In this document: positions 25,021 to 37,478 of the stretch, one piece after another
Numbering within the stretch: position 1 is the stretch's first letter
How the letters are laid out: the number at the start of each line of letters is the position of its first letter
DNA from: Leptolyngbya sp. KIOST-1
GTDB taxonomy: Bacteria; Cyanobacteriota; Cyanobacteriia; Phormidesmidales; Phormidesmidaceae
Direction of reading: 5' to 3'
Assembly (NCBI RefSeq): GCF_000763385.1
Contig: NZ_JQFA01000002.1
Coordinates: 2,976,001-3,040,000 of the forward strand
DNA length: 64,000 nt
The notes under the pieces: generated by a model
What the model was told of the DNA's origin: nothing
Seen by the model: the letters and a program-made list of their open reading frames with translations, nothing else
The model's database searches: none
Made by a program: the position numbers and the translations under genes

Positions 25021-25287
25021 CTATTCCAGCAGCACGGTTCTGATCAGAATCGCCATCCACTGGTCAGGTTTGGCGGCGGGGTTGCCCTGGGGGGCAGGGA
25101 TGGGGTCGCTCCAGTCGTTGGGGTCGGCATAGCCGAAGCTGTGGAGGATTTTGATGGTGCGGTCAATGGCGGCGCGGCTGCCGTAGAGCAGATGGCGCAG
25201 CTTTTCGGGCTGGGGGTGGGCCTGGGAAGGCTGGGCAGGCGGCTGGTTCGGCGCTCCAGCGGCGTCGGGTTCGAGGTATTCAAACAT
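25021..25287 (-). CDS. Small hypothetical cyanobacterial protein
   Basis: From the ATG at 25287 (GGAG nine bases upstream) the product has 88 residues: a Pro/Gln-rich start, then LRHLLYGSRAAIDRTIKILHSFGYADPNDWSDPIP. The second half looks helical and conserved-like. No function is known to me. It precedes the PRK-like gene on the same strand. Confidence 0.55.
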   Translation of the reverse strand: MFEYLEPDAAGAPNQPPAQPSQAHPQPEKLRHLLYGSRAAIDRTIKILHSFGYADPNDWSDPIPAPQGNPAAKPDQWMAILIRTVLLE

Positions 25288-25570
25288 CGGTTCTGTCTCC
25301 GGTTGTGGTGTAGGAAGACAGAACGCGAAAACCCTAGCCACCCACGCTTGAAGTACAAACTGGGGGGGCTAGGGTACGATCTACCGTAGCCTCGCAATCT
25401 GCGTCGAGATTTGCGGGGTTAGCTGTCGGTTGGTGCTGCGAACACCTTCCGGCAGCGCTAAAGTTTTCGAGTTCTGCATGGTCGCCGCTCGGCCTGAACG
25501 GCTTAACGTAAGAGCATAGTGGTACAAAAGCTCCCCGTCAACCGTGGAGCCAGAGAGAACGGCGAGTGGT

Positions 25571-26194
25571 CTAGCCATCCAGCGGACTCCGCACCCCTCG
25601 ACCTCCTCGGTTCAGCACATGGGTGTAGATCATGGTGGTCTTCACATCCTTGTGACCCAAAAGCTCCTGTACCGTGCGAATGTCATAGCCGTTTTGCAAT
25701 AGATGCGTGGCAAAGCTGTGGCGAAACGTGTGACATCCAACCCGCTTCTGAATTCCTGCACAATGCACCGCCTGCTTGACTGCTTTCTGCAAACCACTCT
25801 CGTGCAGGTGGTAACGGACAACCGCCCCGCTACGGGGATCCCGACAACGACTAGAAGCGGGGAATACAAACTGCCAAATCCACTGACGATTGGCATTGGC
25901 ATATTTGCGCGCCAGAGCAAAGGGCAAAGTCGTTGCCCCATACCCCTGCTCCAAGTCTTGGCAGTGCAGACGCCGTACCCCTTGAAGATGCTCCTGCAAG
26001 GGGCTAGCCAGACTGTCTGGCAACATTGTCACTCTGCTTTCTTGACCTTTTGCGTTCCGCACCACAATTTGATGCTGGGCAAAGTCCAAATCTTTAACCC
26101 GTAGCTGCATGGCCTCTCGCAACCTGAGCCCGCTGCCATATAGAGTTTGGACAATTAACCGATGCACCCCTGTCATATGGTAAGCGTCCCTCAT
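25571..26194 (-). pseudogene. intI: Integron integrase, C-terminal two thirds (N-terminus lost)
   Basis: The 207-residue frame is a tyrosine recombinase with [21 protein letters not shown] (box I Arg), [53 protein letters not shown] (box II His-Arg-His-Tyr). The additional segment [29 protein letters not shown] is the IntI-specific patch that separates integron integrases from Xer proteins. Full IntI proteins have about 320-340 residues, so the N-terminal SAM-like domain (about 120 residues) is missing. The break coincides with an IS66 remnant. It is almost certainly inactive. Confidence 0.88.
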
Positions 26195-26202
26195 CGAACT
26201 TT

Positions 26203-26772
26203 CTAAGCTAGAGAGAGAGGCTGACCATGAGCCTCCAGAGAGTCCTCCTGCTCGGGCTCAAATTGAGGAAGTAAAGATGGCGCGGGCCGGTTCAACCGAG
26301 CGGCGGCACAGGTTTGACTGAGGAAGGCCAAGACATTGCGATGCTGAGCCTTCAAGGAGGTGACCACCGTCAGCATGCGCGAGACAAACTGACTTCCTCC
26401 ATGAGACTGGGAGCCAAAACTGGTGCGCCGCCAGATCACCGCTGGACGCAACGCCCGCTCAGCAGCATTGTTGGTCGGCTCCACCCCTGGGGTCTGCACA
26501 AACGTCCAAAGGGCGGGTTCTACCTGTAAGAGTTGCTGGCAGGTGCGGATGGTTTTAGCTAGCGGCGTCTTTTCGGCGATGGCGATAGGCAGGGCTGTCG
26601 CCGCAACGAGTTCAGCCTTAAAGCCAGCCCGCAAGGGTTTGACGAACTCGATAAAGTCGGAGCGTACCAAGGTGCCATCACGCACCCGGTGCCACCAGCG
26701 AAATAATCGCCGCTGCCGCCTCAGCAGCGCCCCAATCAGGGTTGTTGCTGTTGGGTGAAAGGCAGGGTTCAC
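26203..26772 (-). mobile_element. IS66-family transposase C-terminal fragment
   Basis: The 189-residue frame contains VEPTNNAAERALRPAVIWRRTSFGSQSHGGSQFVSRMLTVVTSLKAQHRNVLAFL, the end of the IS66 TnpC DDE domain with its final Glu. Full TnpC is about 500 residues, so the N-terminal 60% is lacking and no tnpA/tnpB partner genes are present. The fragment ends nine bases from the truncated integron integrase, which it or a related event interrupted. Confidence 0.85.
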
Positions 26773-26822
26773 CCAACCTCCGAGAGCCCAAATTTTTGGG
26801 CTTGACGCTGCCCTAGATAAAA

Positions 26823-27110
26823 CTACTTGCCGCCGTAGAAATAGGCGATCTCTTTGTCTTTGAGAGGGGCAAAGTCGGCGGCAGCCAGCATGGCGTTCAG
26901 CTCATCCTGGGAAAAATGCTTGGCCCCAATTCGCACAATCCGCGATCGCATGGAGTTGGAGACACCGCTGCGCTGCCGCCCGGCTTCTTTCGCCATTACC
27001 TGGTGGTAGAGGTCGAGCTTGGCAGGGGGAATGGGGGTGCCGTCGAGATCGATGCCGGCTGCGATCGCGGCATCAACGGCATCGGCCCCGGTGGTGGGAG
27101 TCTGAGACAT
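26823..27110 (-). CDS. Conserved hypothetical protein
   Basis: The 95-residue soluble product (start ATG at 27110) contains PPAKLDLYHQVMAKEAGRQRSGVSNSMRSRIVRIGAKHF and ends KDKEIAYFYGGK. The pattern is regular and conserved-looking, but I do not recognise a family. It lies between the IS66 remnant and a GntR regulator on the same strand. Confidence 0.5.
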   Translation of the reverse strand: MSQTPTTGADAVDAAIAAGIDLDGTPIPPAKLDLYHQVMAKEAGRQRSGVSNSMRSRIVRIGAKHFSQDELNAMLAAADFAPLKDKEIAYFYGGK

Positions 27111-27166
27111 GGCGGTTTCTGCTAGGTGAATCGTCTCAAGATCCTACCAGACCGCGATCCCCGTCG

Positions 27167-27874
27167 TCAGGACGGAACCGCCGCAACCGGCTGATGGCCC
27201 TCAATTTCTTTGACCACGCGGGTTTTGCTGGCCCGCAGGTGCTGGGTGATGGCGCTGACGGCCACCTCCGAGTTGCGGCTGAGGATGGCCTCGTAGATCT
27301 GGCGGTGCTCCAGGCGAATATCGAGCACGTTGGGGTTTTGCTGGAGGGTCTGGATCCGCAGCAGGGCCATGGCGTCAAACAGTGAATCGAGCAGCGACAC
27401 CAGCCGCCGATTGCCCGAGCTTTCGGCAATCAGGTGGTGAAACTGGTAGTCCACGTTGAGCAGCCCTTCGGGGGAGAGGCTGCCGTGGCTGTTGGCGGTG
27501 GCCCCCTCGGCCTGGGCCACGCAGAGGGCAATTGCCTCCAGCTGCTCCGCTGTGGCGTGGGTACAGGCCCCGGCCACCGCCAGGGCCTCCAGGGCCAGCC
27601 GACAGTCGTAGAGTTCTTCGGCATCGGCGGCAGTAATGGTGGTCCCCCGCAGCCCGCCGCTGACATCGGCGGTAACCAGCCCGTCCTGCTGGAGCTGGCG
27701 CAGCGCCTCGCGCAGGGGGGTGCGGCTCACCTGCAGCCACTCGGCCAACTGGGTTTCAACCAGGCGATCGCCTGGGGAGAGGTCGCCGGTCAAAATCGCC
27801 GAACGCAGCGCGTGGTACACCTGCTCGTAGAGCGACTTGCTGCGGTTGATGATCGGTGAAGAGGATAGAATCAC
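27167..27874 (-). CDS. GntR-family transcriptional regulator, FCD domain
   Basis: The 235-residue product has an N-terminal winged HTH (LYEQVYHALRSAILTGDLSPGDRLVETQLAEWLQVSRTPLREALRQLQQDGLV) and a helical FCD ligand domain with Asp and His residues typical of metal-dependent effector binding (about 85-215). FadR-type regulators of this group respond to organic acids. No catabolic operon is adjacent, so its target is not evident. Confidence 0.92.
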   Translation of the reverse strand: MILSSSPIINRSKSLYEQVYHALRSAILTGDLSPGDRLVETQLAEWLQVSRTPLREALRQLQQDGLVTADVSGGLRGTTITAADAEELYDCRLALEALAVAGACTHATAEQLEAIALCVAQAEGATANSHGSLSPEGLLNVDYQFHHLIAESSGNRRLVSLLDSLFDAMALLRIQTLQQNPNVLDIRLEHRQIYEAILSRNSEVAVSAITQHLRASKTRVVKEIEGHQPVAAVPS

Positions 27875-27960
27875 AGGGGGTTTAACCTCTGGCGCAGGTG
27901 GAACACTGGCCGATGCCAGTGTACTGAATTTCTATAGACACCCAACCCTTCTTGCGCTAT

Positions 27961-27982
27961 CCCCAGGGCATGGTGCCTGGGG
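27961..27982 (-). terminator. Hairpin downstream of hicB
   Basis: CCCCAGGGCA-TG-GTGCCTGGGG forms a strong stem a few bases after the hicB stop. No clear T tract follows on the minus strand, so its terminator role is inferred from position. Confidence 0.4.
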
Positions 27983-27990
27983 CTAAGGCG

Positions 27991-28206
27991 CTATGCGGCG
28001 ACTTCAATGTAGGCGGAGGTGGTAGAAGGTTGCGGAACGTCTAAGCCTTCTAGCTTGAGGCTTTCGAGATGAAACTCGATCGCTTCACGCATGTTGCTTT
28101 CTACCTCAGCCCGAGTCGTCCCAGTCGAAATACAGCCCGGTAAATCGGGGGAATAGGCCGAAAAGCCTGTCTCAGTTGGTTCAATGACGATCAAATATTG
28201 AGTCAC
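27991..28206 (-). CDS. hicB: HicB-type antitoxin, without visible HicA
   Basis: The 71-residue product shows the HicB partial RNase H-like fold: YLIVIEPTETGFSAYSPDLPGCISTGTTRAEVESNMREAIEFHLESL. HicB proteins neutralise HicA, an mRNA-degrading toxin normally encoded just upstream. Here the upstream frame is instead a broken unrelated gene whose last codons overlap hicB by 26 bases. The gene may be an orphan antitoxin. Confidence 0.8.
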   Translation of the reverse strand: MTQYLIVIEPTETGFSAYSPDLPGCISTGTTRAEVESNMREAIEFHLESLKLEGLDVPQPSTTSAYIEVAA

Positions 28207-28768
28207 GACTTAATTCCCGGTTGTTGCAAATCAGATCAAACACCTGGGCCATGGATATGCGGCCCGAGGTGTAGGGGTTGCTGTAGTAGGCGTCAAACTG
28301 CTGCTCGATGTAGTCCCAGTCGTGGCGGTAAAGGCCGATGCGGACCTCGCGCAGAAACTCGTCCTCGGTTTGAAAATAGCGCAGGCTCTGGTTCCAGCCG
28401 TGGGTGCGAATCGGTAGCCTGGTCTGCACCGCCCTGACCATGGGCTCAAAGCGACCCTGGTGAATGGCGTCGCGGGTAGCAATTTCGACCAGCAGCGGGT
28501 GGCACTGAGGGCCGTAGGTGGTGTGGGTAACCAGCAGGCGTTTGCCGTTCAGGCGAGTTATGAGCGGGTTGAGCAGATGCGGCCCCGCAAGGCTGGGCTT
28601 TTCGGCGCTCTCAAAATAGAGGTTGAGGCAGTCGAGCAGCTTTGCCTTGCCGATCGGGGCATAAATGATGGAATACAGCTGCACCAACTCGCGCTCGCGG
28701 TCGGCAAGCTTTTGGTAGGACTGCACCAGATTGGCGCGGAGGGCGGCGGCGGTTGGGGAAGATGGCAT
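28181..28768 (-). pseudogene. N-terminal fragment of a larger cytoplasmic protein, broken at hicB
   Basis: The 195-residue frame starts MPSSPTAAALRANLVQSYQKLADRERELVQLYSIIYAPIGKAKLLDCLNLYF and reads like the start of a long cyanobacterial protein, possibly one with a C-terminal helicase. It loses its character after ICNNREL, and its final codons (SRDSIFDRH) lie inside or next to the hicB start in another frame. The break therefore coincides with arrival of hicB. The identity of the parent family is uncertain. Confidence 0.5.
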
Positions 28769-29132
28769 GGTTCGGCGATCGCAGCAAACTGATCGTTAAA
28801 CCCAGTGTATTAGCGATCGCTGGTCCAGTCTGCGTCCCGTGACCAAATGCCGGGTTGAGTTAGTGGCAACAGCGCCTTCTTATTGAAAATTTGTTGCATT
28901 AATCTCCGAGCTTGGGTATCTTAGTAAAAACGAGAGTCAATAGCAATGACAGACTTGTCGCGGTGAAGTCGAGCTAAGAAAATTACCAAAGCGTGCTGAA
29001 ACCTTGGCTGGCAGGGGCTTTTGGCCTTTCGCTCTCCTACTCTCTCGGCACCTGCAAGCGCCTAGTCTAGAGTTAATTTCAATAAGTTCAGGCCCCCTGG
29101 GGTCACCGCTATGGAGAGTCAGTCGAGTTAAT
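28769..29132. other. Intergenic, nothing recognised
   Basis: One HIP1 octamer occurs near the left side. No gene, hairpin with T tract, or clear promoter was found. Confidence 0.4.
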
Positions 29133-29420
29133 ATGCAAGCTTTAAAGTCAGACTACGCCGAGTTCGGGCCCGACCTGTACACCATTGCCCCAGCCAAAAC
29201 CGTAGTTGAACTGGACCGCATCAATCGGTGGACGGTCTACCATCGCCTGCAAGCATTGGGTCTGGCCTGTGATTGCGGCTGCGATCGCCCCCTGAGCGTC
29301 GCGATCGATACCCCCGCTGCCGCTCTACAAGTCTGGAGCGTGGTGCAGGCCACCACCCAATCAAAGCTCTCTCTCACTGACCACCTGGAGCGCTGCTGGC
29401 AGCAAAGGAGCCTGCGATGA
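29133..29420 (+). CDS. Small conserved cyanobacterial protein
   Basis: From the ATG at 29133 the product has 95 residues: MQALKSDYAEFGPDLYTIAP, then LDRINRWTVYHRLQALGLACDCGCDRPLSV. The CDCGC cluster may bind metal. An upstream ATG at 29004 would add 43 residues of low quality. Similar Asr-type hypothetical proteins occur across cyanobacteria. It converges with the next gene with five bases between the stop codons. Confidence 0.6.
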   Translation: MQALKSDYAEFGPDLYTIAPAKTVVELDRINRWTVYHRLQALGLACDCGCDRPLSVAIDTPAAALQVWSVVQATTQSKLSLTDHLERCWQQRSLR

Positions 29421-29425
29421 AAACC

Positions 29426-29662
29426 CTAGAGCTGGCGGCTTTCGTAGGAGAGGATGAAGAGGGCTTTGGTCAGGGTGCGATCGAGAGTGGGTTCGTTTTT
29501 GAGCCCTTCGAACAGCACCTTGAGGGCCAGCAGCAGAGAGGTGACCTGGCCAGGAATGGGGGGCTTGCCCTGGCGCAGGCAGGCGATAAAGGTGTCGGGC
29601 AGGTCGGCGCTGGTGCCAAGGGTTTGGCGGACCACAAATTCGCGAGCGGTTTCAAAATCCAT
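29426..29662 (-). CDS. Small conserved hypothetical protein
   Basis: The 78-residue product (MDFETAREFVVRQTLGTSADLPDTFIACLRQGKPPIPGQVTSLLLALKVLFEGLK) is compact, helical and cysteine-poor. The ATG at 29662 is chosen over a GTG at 29677. I know the pattern as a conserved cyanobacterial protein of unknown role. Upstream of it starts the region of chimeric copies. Confidence 0.55.
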   Translation of the reverse strand: MDFETAREFVVRQTLGTSADLPDTFIACLRQGKPPIPGQVTSLLLALKVLFEGLKNEPTLDRTLTKALFILSYESRQL

Positions 29663-29827
29663 AGGGATAACGGTCACTGAATAGGGTAACCGACGCTATA
29701 TCTGCCTCAGTCTACCGCCTAGTCTGGATTTGAGCGCCAGGGATAGCCAAATCGAGGGGGAACCCTGGAACCGTGGGGCGCGATCGCCCTGCTCCACCAT
29801 CTGTTACGGTTTCGTTGCAATCGGGCA

Positions 29828-30423
29828 TGACAGTCCACCGAAGCCTCCGGCGGCACCCAGTCGCCCCGCTCCGCCGGTCGCCCCAACCGAGGCCAGCAGC
29901 GAAACCGTCGAGCGTCCCACTGCCTCACCGGTCAAACCCAAGCCCGAGCTGGTCAGCCCGGTATCGCGATCGCGCCCCGAACTAGAGGATCGCCCCGCCG
30001 ATGCGCCAACCGAGGCCGCCCGTCCTCCTCGGCCAGTAATTCGCCGCGATCGCAGCAGCAGTCCCGACCGCCCGGTAGAAGGAGCTGCCCGTCCCACGAT
30101 TCCCATTCGCGAAATCGACGCCGACGAGGACGTTCCCCGGCTGAAGCCCAAGCCCAAACTGCGGCGCCCCAATGCCGACGCCGAAACGGCCAGGGCCGAA
30201 ACGGCCGCCCGCACCGAGACTCCCGGCGCTACCGACTCCATCTCTGTGCTGGGGGTCGGCGGACTCGATGAGTCCCAGCCGCGCCGTCCCTCGCCGCCGC
30301 GCCACAAGCGCGAAGAGCGCGAGGACGAGGATGACGATCAAAAGATGCGGGAAAAAGCCAGTAAGGCTGGCAAGACCAAGCGCCGTGGCCAGGGCGTGCT
30401 GGGTGAAGACGAAGAAGACCTCG
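29828..30423 (+). repeat. 596-bp copy of infB codons (source 43012-43607)
   Basis: From TGACAGTCCACCG to GAAGACCTCG the sequence matches the low-complexity N-terminal coding region of infB without a difference that I could see in translation over about 198 codons. It lacks the infB start and G domain. It fuses directly to a copy of a U32 peptidase segment. The 100-odd bases before it (29700-29827) are non-coding and unexplained. Confidence 0.93.
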
Positions 30424-30908
<485 letters not shown>

Positions 30909-31006
30909 CTAACAGGAGGCTCAATGATATCCTTGCTTGCCACTACAAGATAGTCACGCGATAATTTGCTAAAAGAATCCTGTTCTAGCCGAAGAGCCAA
31001 ACAGCA

Positions 31007-32020
31007 ATGCAAATTTCTCAAGCCGAATCCCGAATCCTCAAGAAAGTAATTCGTGCTTGGATTGAATCGGAATACAGCGATCTAGAAAAGCTTAATTGCC
31101 TCAAGCAAAACATTGATGATTGTGCCTGGAAGTTCGCTAAACGACTTAATTCTGAGATTGGACGGGCGGTGTCGCTTGACTTTATTTTTACAACAATTAC
31201 AGAGACAATCTTAATCCTTTACCCAGAATATGATGCTAAAGAGCGCAATCGTCAGCAGGTGGAAGATTCAGAACGCAAACTCAGGGATGTATTAAAAGCT
31301 GAAGAACAACGTAAACAAAGAGAATTAGATGCCATATGTCGGCGAGAGGAAGAGGAGGAGCGCTGTAAACAAGAAGATATACTTGGCGGTGACATTAATC
31401 GGATAAGAGAGATTGTGCGAGATTGTGTTTGTGAATTTCTTGGGGAGGAACCTGGAGAAGAAATAGATGATGAGATCTTTTTCAATTGCTTTTACATCAA
31501 TGAGTTTAGTAGTGAGCTGAATGACGCACAAGAACTCATTGAGATTAATATAGAAATTGAAGCGGCCCTTGAAGCCGCGATTAAGGGGAAAATTAATTTC
31601 CCAAATGAGTTGGCAGTAGGCTCAACGATCAATGAAATTGCTAAAGCTTACAGCTTCTATTTTAAGCACGGTAAATATCCGAAGAAATCTCATTTACATG
31701 GTTATGTGGTAGCAATTAGCCAACTAATCTGCCAATTAAAAATAGACGCTAAAATCTTTAAGGAAACATTGAAAAATATGAAAGCAGGAAAGAATTGGGG
31801 TGATGGTATCTCCATTTCAGCTGATGGAAGTTCACTATCAAACAAGCAAGAAGCCAATTCAGTGCTTGTAGGCTTTTTCATGAAACATGCACCGCCATGG
31901 TCTGGATCGATGAGAGCAAAAAACATAGAAAAACTTATTAGCGCGACTCAGGTTCTGATTGATAGCCCCAACTACTCATCTGACTATGGATATGACGAGA
32001 TAGAACTGGATAAGGCATAG
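31007..32020 (+). CDS. Unknown AT-rich accessory protein with charged coiled coil
   Basis: The 337-residue product is soluble. Residues about 80-130 form a highly charged helix (ERNRQQVEDSERKLRDVLKAEEQRKQRELDAICRREEEEERC), flanked by helical regions without known motifs. Codon use and base composition are clearly more AT-rich than in flanking host genes. It lies between the chimeric copies and a toxin-antitoxin pair, so an origin as a mobile cargo gene is likely. I cannot name a family. Confidence 0.6.
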   Translation: MQISQAESRILKKVIRAWIESEYSDLEKLNCLKQNIDDCAWKFAKRLNSEIGRAVSLDFIFTTITETILILYPEYDAKERNRQQVEDSERKLRDVLKAEEQRKQRELDAICRREEEEERCKQEDILGGDINRIREIVRDCVCEFLGEEPGEEIDDEIFFNCFYINEFSSELNDAQELIEINIEIEAALEAAIKGKINFPNELAVGSTINEIAKAYSFYFKHGKYPKKSHLHGYVVAISQLICQLKIDAKIFKETLKNMKAGKNWGDGISISADGSSLSNKQEANSVLVGFFMKHAPPWSGSMRAKNIEKLISATQVLIDSPNYSSDYGYDEIELDKA

Positions 32021-32122
32021 GGTAGACTTTGGCGACAAAGAATAATTACAGTTTTGTGAAGGCGTTTTGACGTAGCCTGGAGTCGGCAAGCTAAGATATA
32101 GGTAGTACCGCTTATTGTTTGC

Positions 32123-32596
32123 ATGAGTGAAGCTGTCTACATCGAAACGAGCATATTAGGCTACCTCACTGCTCGACCCAGCAGAGACCTTGTTGTGGCT
32201 GCCAATATTGAGATAACCAGGGAGTGGTGGGATATTCGCCGAAGCAAATTCCAACTTTATACGTCTCAAGCAGTCGTAAAGGAAACTTCTCAAGGCGACG
32301 CTCAAATTGCAACTCAGCGACTCGAAATTATTCGTGATTTTGAATTGCTTGAACTGAATCAAGCTGTTCTTGATCTGGCAGAGCAATTTTTGGAACGTAG
32401 CAGTCTCCCTTCAAAAGCTGATGTTGATGCTGTTCACATCGCAGCCGCAACAATTCACGAGATGGATTATCTGCTCACATGGAACTGTAAGCACATAGCT
32501 AATGCTCAAATTCAGAGGAAGTTAGCAGAGATTAGTCTTGACTCTGGATATGAATTGCCGATTCTTTGTACACCCTATGAACTGCTGGGAGTTTGA
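32123..32596 (+). CDS. PIN-domain protein, probable type II toxin
   Basis: The 157-residue product starts YIETSILGYLTARPSRD and has acidic residues at the PIN positions: an early Glu/Asp pair, Glu in VVKET, and DVDAVHIAAA with LTWNCKHIAN near the end. VapC-like PIN nucleases cut tRNA or mRNA when not bound by antitoxin. The next gene overlaps its end and encodes a short protein typical of the partner in this gene pair. AT-rich, like its left neighbour. Confidence 0.8.
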   Translation: MSEAVYIETSILGYLTARPSRDLVVAANIEITREWWDIRRSKFQLYTSQAVVKETSQGDAQIATQRLEIIRDFELLELNQAVLDLAEQFLERSSLPSKADVDAVHIAAATIHEMDYLLTWNCKHIANAQIQRKLAEISLDSGYELPILCTPYELLGV

Positions 32597-32598
32597 TT

Positions 32599-32754
32599 AT
32601 GTATCAAGATGCAATCGTAGAAGAAATTCACCGAATTCGCGAAGAGTATTCCCGATCATTCAACCATAACTTAAAGGCACTTTTCGCAGATCTGCAAAAG
32701 CAACAGGCTGAGGGTGGCAGAAAAGTTGTGAATTTGTCGAGAAGGCGTGGTCTA
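32599..32754 (+). pseudogene. Antitoxin-like partner of the PIN gene, cut by a group II intron
   Basis: The frame begins MYQDAIVEEIHRIREEYSRSFNHNLKALFADLQKQQAEGGRKVVNLS three bases after the PIN stop. The sequence resembles small cyanobacterial antitoxin-type proteins that follow PIN genes and end in KVV.LPPK. Family character stops at about codon 48 where the group II intron begins, so the C-terminus is changed or lost. Confidence 0.6.
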
Positions 32755-33663
32755 ATCGGGATAGGGAGAATCCTCACGAATCCCCCCTCCCACACCACCC
32801 ATCGTGCGGCTCCGCAATGGGCGGTTCTCAACCTACCTGCTAGACGAAGTAATAGACTTCTCACCGTAACCCTGGGCGTTCATCCAAAGGTCGCGAATCG
32901 AGAGCAATCCCTCTTGTGCTAACCACTCATTGGTCATCCCCGTCTGCGTCGCTAAGGACCGCGACAACCGCCAATATCCTTTCCGGCTTAAGCCCGTCGA
33001 GAAGGCGTGTCGTCTCGGTGTCCCCAGTTTGAGCAGGTTGCCAATGCGCGTTCTCGGCCTACGCCACTGTTTCCAGTAGCACATCCGGATTCGACGCCTC
33101 AGCCACCCATCTAACTCGGGAATTGGCCCGTACAATTGGGAAATTCCAAAGTAGCCCATCCAACCCCGCAGATAGAGGCTAATCCGCTTCAGCCGATACT
33201 CCATCGACACTCGCCACCGCCGCGAGGTTAACCCCCGCAAGCGGTACTTGAGGTCCTGGAAGGCTCGCTCAGACCAAACAATGCGGATTCCCTGGAACGT
33301 AAATCCTAGGTATTCCAATCGCTCAATCCGTCGAACCCGGCTTTTCTGCGAATTCACCTTCAGTCGTAACACCTGGCTCAGATAGCGAGTCACGCTCGCC
33401 ATTACTCGCCTGCCGGCTTGGGCTGATTTGACCAAAATGACCACATCGTCCACATAGCGGGTAAAGCGGTGGCCCCGGCGTTCCAACTCTTGGTCGAGGT
33501 CATCCAACAGGATGTTGGCGAGCAGCGGCGACAGGGGCGACCCTTGCGGTGTCCCCCACTCTGGGGCCTGTACTACCCCCTCGACCATGACCCCGGCTCG
33601 CAGGTATCGGCCTATCAAGGCTAGCAGGGTCTTATCCCGCACTTTGCGGGCGACTCTTGCCAT
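32755..33663 (-). mobile_element. Group II intron fragment with truncated reverse transcriptase/maturase
   Basis: The frame 32833-33663 encodes 276 residues of an intron RT: PQGSPLSPLLANILLDDLD (RT-4), FTRYVDDVVILVKS (catalytic YVDD instead of YADD), LEYLGFTF, and a maturase domain ending WRLSRS. The N-terminal RT blocks are missing, so it is truncated. Between the stop codon and 32755 lies a domain V/VI-like RNA (GAACCGCCC...GGGTGGTGTGGGAG and CCCTATCCCGAT on the minus strand), giving the intron 3' edge at about 32755. The 5' part of the intron is not found. Confidence 0.82.
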
Positions 33664-33957
33664 TTGTCCATCTCTCGGCTCCTATGACTTGCGAGCATTT
33701 GGATGGCTGGTTCTCCCACAGGGGACTTTCACCCCATTAGTTCACGCCCATGCTGGGCGTACACAACACGTTGGAGCGGGCGGACGAGAGATCTTGGCGA
33801 GGATACAAAGGATACTAGCCGCCGCTCAACTTAGCCGTTAGCTGGCTTCCGGCGGTCCTCAGGGAACAAGCTCCTATGGGTTTCGACGACGCCCTGTTGG
33901 GCGGTGGGCCAAGTAGGATGGAAGAAGCCCTACTGCCTTTGTCTGTCGCTATTTCCT
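33664..33957. other. Gap between group II intron fragment and U32 peptidase gene
   Basis: Apart from the attC-like site, this region holds no credible gene. The first 95 bases are of unknown origin and may be the tail of a former cassette. The last 115 bases (from GGAACAAGCTCC) should contain the promoter and leader of the U32 gene. Confidence 0.4.
33761..33843 (+). other. attC-like integron recombination site
   Basis: The region folds as GTTGGAGCGG (33770-33779) with CCGCTCAAC (33822-33830), leaving one extra G in the left box, the known extrahelical base of attC. An AAC core at 33765-33767 and GTTAGCT at 33837-33843 stand where R'' and R' are expected; the latter deviates from GTTRRRY in one base. 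A truncated integron integrase lies 7.6 kb to the left. No second attC was found. Confidence 0.55.
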
Positions 33958-36630
<2,673 letters not shown>

Positions 36631-36701
36631 GATGGGTCAGGACGTAGCGGAGAATTCAGCCTGAAAAGTTCAAACTGAAGCATCCCGTTTAGTTCACCCA
36701 T

Positions 36702-37175
36702 TTAGTTCAATAGGGTGTCGATGTCCTGGTCGCGCAGGTAGCCCACCAGCATGGGGCTGACCCCGGTCACCAGGGTGATAAACACCACAATCACCAGCTG
36801 CCCCAGGTTGAGGCCGCCCAGCAAGTCTCCCAAGGCCACGCTGTAGGACTGTTGCGAACCGATAAACCAGGCGTTGCAGGTCAACGACGTCCACAGATCG
36901 ACAACTAGAGCCATTAGCCACACCAGGCGCAAGACCAGCAGCTGCAGCCCGTAGGCACTGTAGCGCTGTCGCCGCCGCCAGATGGGCCGAGTGGAAAAGT
37001 TGAACGCCACCACAATCAGCGTACCGATCACGGCCAGGCTTACCGCCACCAGGTTGCGGCTGTCTAAAATCAGCAAAATGCCCAGCAGGGTGGTGATTAA
37101 ATCCCACACGGTGCTGAGCTGGAGAGCCGCCATCAGCACCAGTTTGCGGAGACTAGCAGGCTTAGACTCGTTCAT
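36702..37175 (-). CDS. Hypothetical four-span membrane protein
   Basis: The 157-residue product has about four hydrophobic segments (about 12-37, 42-60, 78-96, 123-143) and a basic loop RPIWRRRQRY. No signature of a transporter family is visible. It converges with the U32 gene and faces away from the next gene. Confidence 0.6.
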   Translation of the reverse strand: MNESKPASLRKLVLMAALQLSTVWDLITTLLGILLILDSRNLVAVSLAVIGTLIVVAFNFSTRPIWRRRQRYSAYGLQLLVLRLVWLMALVVDLWTSLTCNAWFIGSQQSYSVALGDLLGGLNLGQLVIVVFITLVTGVSPMLVGYLRDQDIDTLLN

Positions 37176-37478
37176 AGGGCTACTCCCAAAAACGATAGGG
37201 CTGGGCCATAACTGGCACTGAGGCGCACCGATCGACCATCACTGCCGTTCGCAGGATCCCAGTAACGGCAGCGCTTGACCCTACTCTAAGCTCAGAACCT
37301 GCGATCGCGCGATCGCCCGATAGGTTTCTTCCCAATTTGTCTCGCCAGCTTACAGTCCCGCGCCCTCACCTGGATCACTCATGCCTGAGTCGGGCCAGCC
37401 GGCTATCAGGACCACCGTCGCCAGGTTCGGTAAAATGCTGGGGAATACTGACGTTAACCTGTAGTCCTGGTAGACAGT
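37176..37478. promoter_or_regulatory. Divergent promoter region with inverted repeat
   Basis: An 8-bp inverted repeat CTGCCGTT/AACGGCAG lies at 37242-37249 and 37264-37271. An AT-rich GGTAAAATG near 37431 could be the -10 box for the rightward gene. Two overlapping HIP1-like sites (GCGATCGCGCGATCGC) lie in the middle. Confidence 0.4.

Noticed and set aside
25502-25508. GTTAAGC, which fits the attC R' consensus on the minus strand, near intI
   Set aside because: No R'' partner or L boxes within attC distance, so not a convincing site.
25381-25578. A 65-codon frame overlapping the intI stop
   Set aside because: No family character; overlap of ATGGCTAG with the stop is probably chance.
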